Below are positions 61,647 to 64,000 of a stretch of DNA of 64,000 nt, piece by piece (the stretch's first letter is position 1; every line of letters starts with the position of its first letter). This DNA is from DUQX01 sp050948825 (GTDB taxonomy: Bacteria; Bacillota; Dethiobacteria; DTU022; UBA8154). The notes under the pieces are model-generated. The model worked only from the letters and a program-made list of their open reading frames with translations, ran no database searches and was not told the origin of the DNA. The position numbers and the translations under genes were made by a program. The stretch is from positions 106,252 through 170,251 of the forward strand of contig JBMNEO010000007.1 in the NCBI GenBank assembly GCA_050948825.1. The letters are read 5' to 3'.

Positions 61647-62130
61647 ATTCTCACCCCCTTTCTGCAAGGGCGGTGATGGTTTTCCCCTTTCGCCACTATT
61701 ACGGTGAGATTTGCGAAACTGCAAAACTCACGGTATAGTTTTGGAAAAAAACCTCCTTTACAAAAAAATGCGCCCGGCTGGACACAATCCAACGGGGCGC
61801 AAGAAGATAGGTAATTACTTCCTAATATGTACTGTGTGTAGATACATTGGTGGGCGTGATATGCCCCATACAAATAGGGGCTTTTTTTAACGGTGCGGAA
61901 TAAGGATTATTTTGTCGATAGATAGAGTTGGACACGGCGGCAACCTCCTGTCGTTACCGCCGTGTCCTCAAAAAAGGGCAACTCTAATACACCCTCCGCT
62001 TGTCCAATTTTTCAAAAGGAAAACGGCGGCTTTGATTTTAATCCTCAAAACCGCCGTTTGACCTTAACGCACTTCCAGAACAACGGTTTTGTAATCGTTG
62101 TTGTGAATGTCAGCAATCGCATATAAAGAA
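61647..62130. other. Non-coding region with several hairpins
   Basis: No gene is supported. There are three near-perfect hairpins: GCGCCC/GGGCGC (61770-61800), GGACACGGCGG (61930-61940)/CCGCCGTGTCC (61957-61967) and AAACGGCGG (62021-62029)/CCGCCGTTT (62051-62059). They act as terminators or as regulatory leader structures between the cargo and the regulatory genes. Confidence 0.5.
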
Positions 62131-62170
62131 AGAGCCGACAACTGTGATTTTACTCACTGTTATCGGCTCT
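62131..62170 (-). terminator. Hairpin at the KTR gene 3' end
   Basis: AGAGCCGA (62131-62138) pairs with TCGGCTCT (62163-62170), at and after the stop of the KTR gene, as a terminator of the permease-KTR transcript. Confidence 0.5.
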
Positions 62171-62369
62171 GCGTCTTAGCGTCTGGCTCTTTGATAACTG
62201 ACGTTTTTAATTGTCGCATATTGATTAGCGTTTCTTGTTTGCATTTTGGGCAAAATAACGGAAAATTCAACAATACGGTGTCCTCATGAACTTTAATCCG
62301 GGTTTTGTTTTGGCAAACAGGACAGAGTATCCATTCAGCTTTTTTTATTAAAGCGATTTCATTTAGCAA
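62160..62369 (-). CDS. Cysteine-rich KTR-type protein
   Basis: A 69-residue protein with WILCPVCQNKTRIKVHEDTVLLNFPLFCPKCKQETLINMRQL: two CPxC pairs around a NKTR motif, the cysteine-rich KTR family found in ICE cargo. Probably a zinc-ribbon; role unknown. TTG start overlaps the permease stop. Confidence 0.75.
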   Translation of the reverse strand: MLNEIALIKKAEWILCPVCQNKTRIKVHEDTVLLNFPLFCPKCKQETLINMRQLKTSVIKEPDAKTQSR

Positions 62370-63160
62370 TGTATATCCCTTTTTTCGTATAGCCTATAGG
62401 TGAAGAAAACGAAAACACCAGCGAAAAATAGGCTTAGTAATACATACATTGGACTAATTCCATTTGTCACAACATACGGAGCAAAGAAATATCGGAATGG
62501 GGTCAGAAAATTCAAAAACTCCATATTTCCTACAAATTCAATAACTGTTGCTAAAACAAACGAAAACGCAAAGAATGAAATCGCCATTGACATTGCTGTG
62601 CGGTGATAATTGAACAGCGATGAAAAAAACAATCCAAGAGCAAGGCACAACATTTGTGCAAAAAACATACCAATCATAGTCGTGATAATTACGAGCATGA
62701 TGCTCTCACCGCTCATTTGCGAGACCAAAGTAAGGATAATACACAAAAATGTAAAAATTGTCATACATAGAACATTGATTGCGGCTGCGATGATTTTCCC
62801 ACTGATAATGGTTTTGCGCGAATATGGCATTGTATAAAGAAATTCCGCCGTTCTATCCCTTTCTTCTTTTGCTATAACGGTTGCCCCTAACACTATCGCA
62901 TGAGCAAAAGCCACCATGCAATACCACAAGTACATACAAACATAGTAACCGAGGGGAGTACCCACGGGCAGAACGTCCATGCCGAATATTACTTTTACAA
63001 TGCGGGGCATCGCGTCCAGCATCGGCATAATAGACTCCGCATTTTCTACAACAGTTCCGTATTCTGCGGCTCCAATCGCCACCATGAACAGCATTCCGGC
63101 CATCCATATAAGAAGGCCTTTTCGGTTTGCCTTTAACTCTCTAAAAACAATCGCTTTCAT
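62363..63160 (-). CDS. ABC-2 type permease, subunit 2
   Basis: A 265-residue membrane protein with six predicted helices and KEERDRTAEFLYTMPYSRKTIISGKI, a motif typical of ABC-2 permeases that act in bacteriocin or bacitracin immunity or export. GGGGG ribosome site before ATG. The ATPase gene should lie to the right, outside. Confidence 0.8.
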   Translation of the reverse strand: MKAIVFRELKANRKGLLIWMAGMLFMVAIGAAEYGTVVENAESIMPMLDAMPRIVKVIFGMDVLPVGTPLGYYVCMYLWYCMVAFAHAIVLGATVIAKEERDRTAEFLYTMPYSRKTIISGKIIAAAINVLCMTIFTFLCIILTLVSQMSGESIMLVIITTMIGMFFAQMLCLALGLFFSSLFNYHRTAMSMAISFFAFSFVLATVIEFVGNMEFLNFLTPFRYFFAPYVVTNGISPMYVLLSLFFAGVFVFFTYRLYEKRDIHC

Positions 63161-63175
63161 ATCTGTACCCCCTTT

Positions 63176-63973
63176 CTAAAGCACCATCTTTACATCTTTT
63201 TTCATGTAAATCATATAGCTTGCTGCTATGGAAATTACAAGCAATACGATATATAACATCAGGTAGCTGCTATCGTATTGTGTATTTTCCATAATATAGT
63301 CGCTGTTAAAATATCGGAACGGTGAAAACCGCCTTGCAATATCACTATGAATTACACTTGAAAACAACCCTGTAACATAAAGTCCAAAAGCAGCCCCCAG
63401 CGCAAGCGGCAATGTAGAACCAACCCTTGAAATAATTACGCCGATTAGAACGCCGATTAGCAGAAAAAGAACTTGCAAGAGAGGAAATACAAGTGATAAA
63501 AGTGTGAATATAGTATTATCAAAGCCACCGCCTGTTACGATGAACATTGCTACAAATCCACCAATGCAATATGCAATGGCTATCATGAATATCGCACATA
63601 ACGCCGCTGCCATTTTTGAAAGAAATATCTGCGTTCTGCTATATGGCTTTGTCATTAAAAAATCAGCGGTATTTTGCATATGCTCTTTGGTTATAATCGA
63701 CAGACCGAGATTGATAGCATGAATACTGGCTGCAAGCATTAGGAAACTGCTCAAAAAAGCATATATTCCGGGCAAACTGAAAAAATTTTCCGCACTAATC
63801 CCCATCGCTTCCATCACAGGATTGTCTTGAAGCGAATGCATGACTGACGATTTATCTTCCGGCAGCATTCCACTGAATATTGGAAGAAGAAATATAATCG
63901 CAAGAGATAAGGACAACGCCCATATTATAATCGAAGTTTTATATTGTTTTAATTCAAATCGAAATACACCCAC
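63176..63973 (-). CDS. ABC-2 type permease, subunit 1
   Basis: A membrane protein of 265 residues, with the paralogous motif TKEHMQNTADFLMTKPYSRTQIFLSKM. GTG 63973 with GGGGAGG is preferred to GTG 63982 which overlaps the ribosome site. It would pair with the other permease and an ATPase to move an antibiotic peptide or lipid. The upstream gene is cut off by the window. Confidence 0.78.
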   Translation of the reverse strand: MGVFRFELKQYKTSIIIWALSLSLAIIFLLPIFSGMLPEDKSSVMHSLQDNPVMEAMGISAENFFSLPGIYAFLSSFLMLAASIHAINLGLSIITKEHMQNTADFLMTKPYSRTQIFLSKMAAALCAIFMIAIAYCIGGFVAMFIVTGGGFDNTIFTLLSLVFPLLQVLFLLIGVLIGVIISRVGSTLPLALGAAFGLYVTGLFSSVIHSDIARRFSPFRYFNSDYIMENTQYDSSYLMLYIVLLVISIAASYMIYMKKDVKMVL

Positions 63974-64000
63974 AAAATCCACCTCCCCTTTATTTGTAGT

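Larger units (their letters stand above)
57967..64000 (-). mobile_element. Left part of an integrative element inserted after rimO
   Basis: From here to the window edge all genes are on the minus strand, GC and codon use rise clearly, and the content is that of Firmicutes ICE/transposon modules: large serine recombinase, small resolvase, TnpW, HTH_16, sigma-like factor, KTR protein and ABC-2 permeases. The left end lies between the rimO stop and 58060; the imperfect inverted repeat CCCGTTGAG (57975-57983)/CTCAATGGG (58006-58014) may be the rimO terminator or the end of the element. The right end is outside. Confidence 0.8.

Noticed and set aside
1..64000. rRNA, tRNA and CRISPR arrays
   Set aside because: No tRNA-like or rRNA sequence and no regularly spaced repeats were recognised by reading; a dedicated tRNA scan was not possible here.

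Overview
The window looks like a chromosomal segment of a spore-forming, strictly anaerobic, low-to-mid GC Clostridia bacterium, probably of the Peptococcaceae/Desulfotomaculum/Pelotomaculum type that degrades aromatic acids. The pointers are dipicolinate synthase genes (spores), the Firmicutes-style housekeeping order, and genes resembling the lower benzoyl-CoA pathway (diene-CoA hydratase and 6-hydroxycyclohexene-carbonyl-CoA dehydrogenase). The species cannot be fixed from the sequence. I saw no rRNA, tRNA or CRISPR array.

Region 1 (about 1-19.9 kb) is a catabolic region. It holds a molybdopterin/4Fe-4S oxidoreductase, dch- and had-like genes, two near-duplicate PaaK-type acyl-CoA ligases, a MoaD-like carrier, a hotdog thioesterase, a FakB/FakA fatty acid kinase pair, a TRAP transporter (P-Q-M), a 3-hydroxyacyl-CoA dehydrogenase, a second type of acyl-CoA synthetase, a soluble chemoreceptor-like protein, a conserved-looking 61-aa protein and a TetR regulator. 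A 14-base motif just downstream of several promoter -10 boxes, including that of tetR, suggests an acyl-CoA-responsive regulon. A leftover C-terminus of a crotonase gene lies between two of these genes.

Region 2 (20-40.4 kb) is housekeeping: pyrH-frr-(PASTA-like)-uppS-cdsA-dxr-rseP-ispG, a glycosyltransferase, then rimP-nusA-rnpM-infB-rbfA-nrnA-truB-ribF, rpsO-pnp, two YlxY-like degenerate deacetylases and a VanW protein. Two genes here (PASTA-like and first deacetylase) are intact only if one extra base is read in a run of nine A or nine T.

Region 3 (40.5-58 kb) holds a minus-strand trio (ABC ATPase, SIMIBI-type P-loop GTPase, Fe-S protein) with no membrane partner, which I consider the best candidate for an undescribed system, probably metallocofactor assembly or activation. 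It is followed by dut, a stress protein, dpaA-dpaB-dapA (dpaA with a sigma-K-like promoter), RNase J, a ModE-like regulator with a YqeC-MocA fusion (molybdenum enzyme maturation), tepA-ylzJ, a Na/Pi cotransporter, uppP, ftsK/spoIIIE, rodZ and rimO.

Region 4 (about 58 kb to the end) is the left part of an integrative mobile element inserted just after rimO: a large serine recombinase, a small resolvase-like protein, TnpW, an HTH protein, a sigma-like factor, a KTR-type cysteine-rich protein and two ABC-2 permeases, all on the minus strand. The element runs past the right edge.
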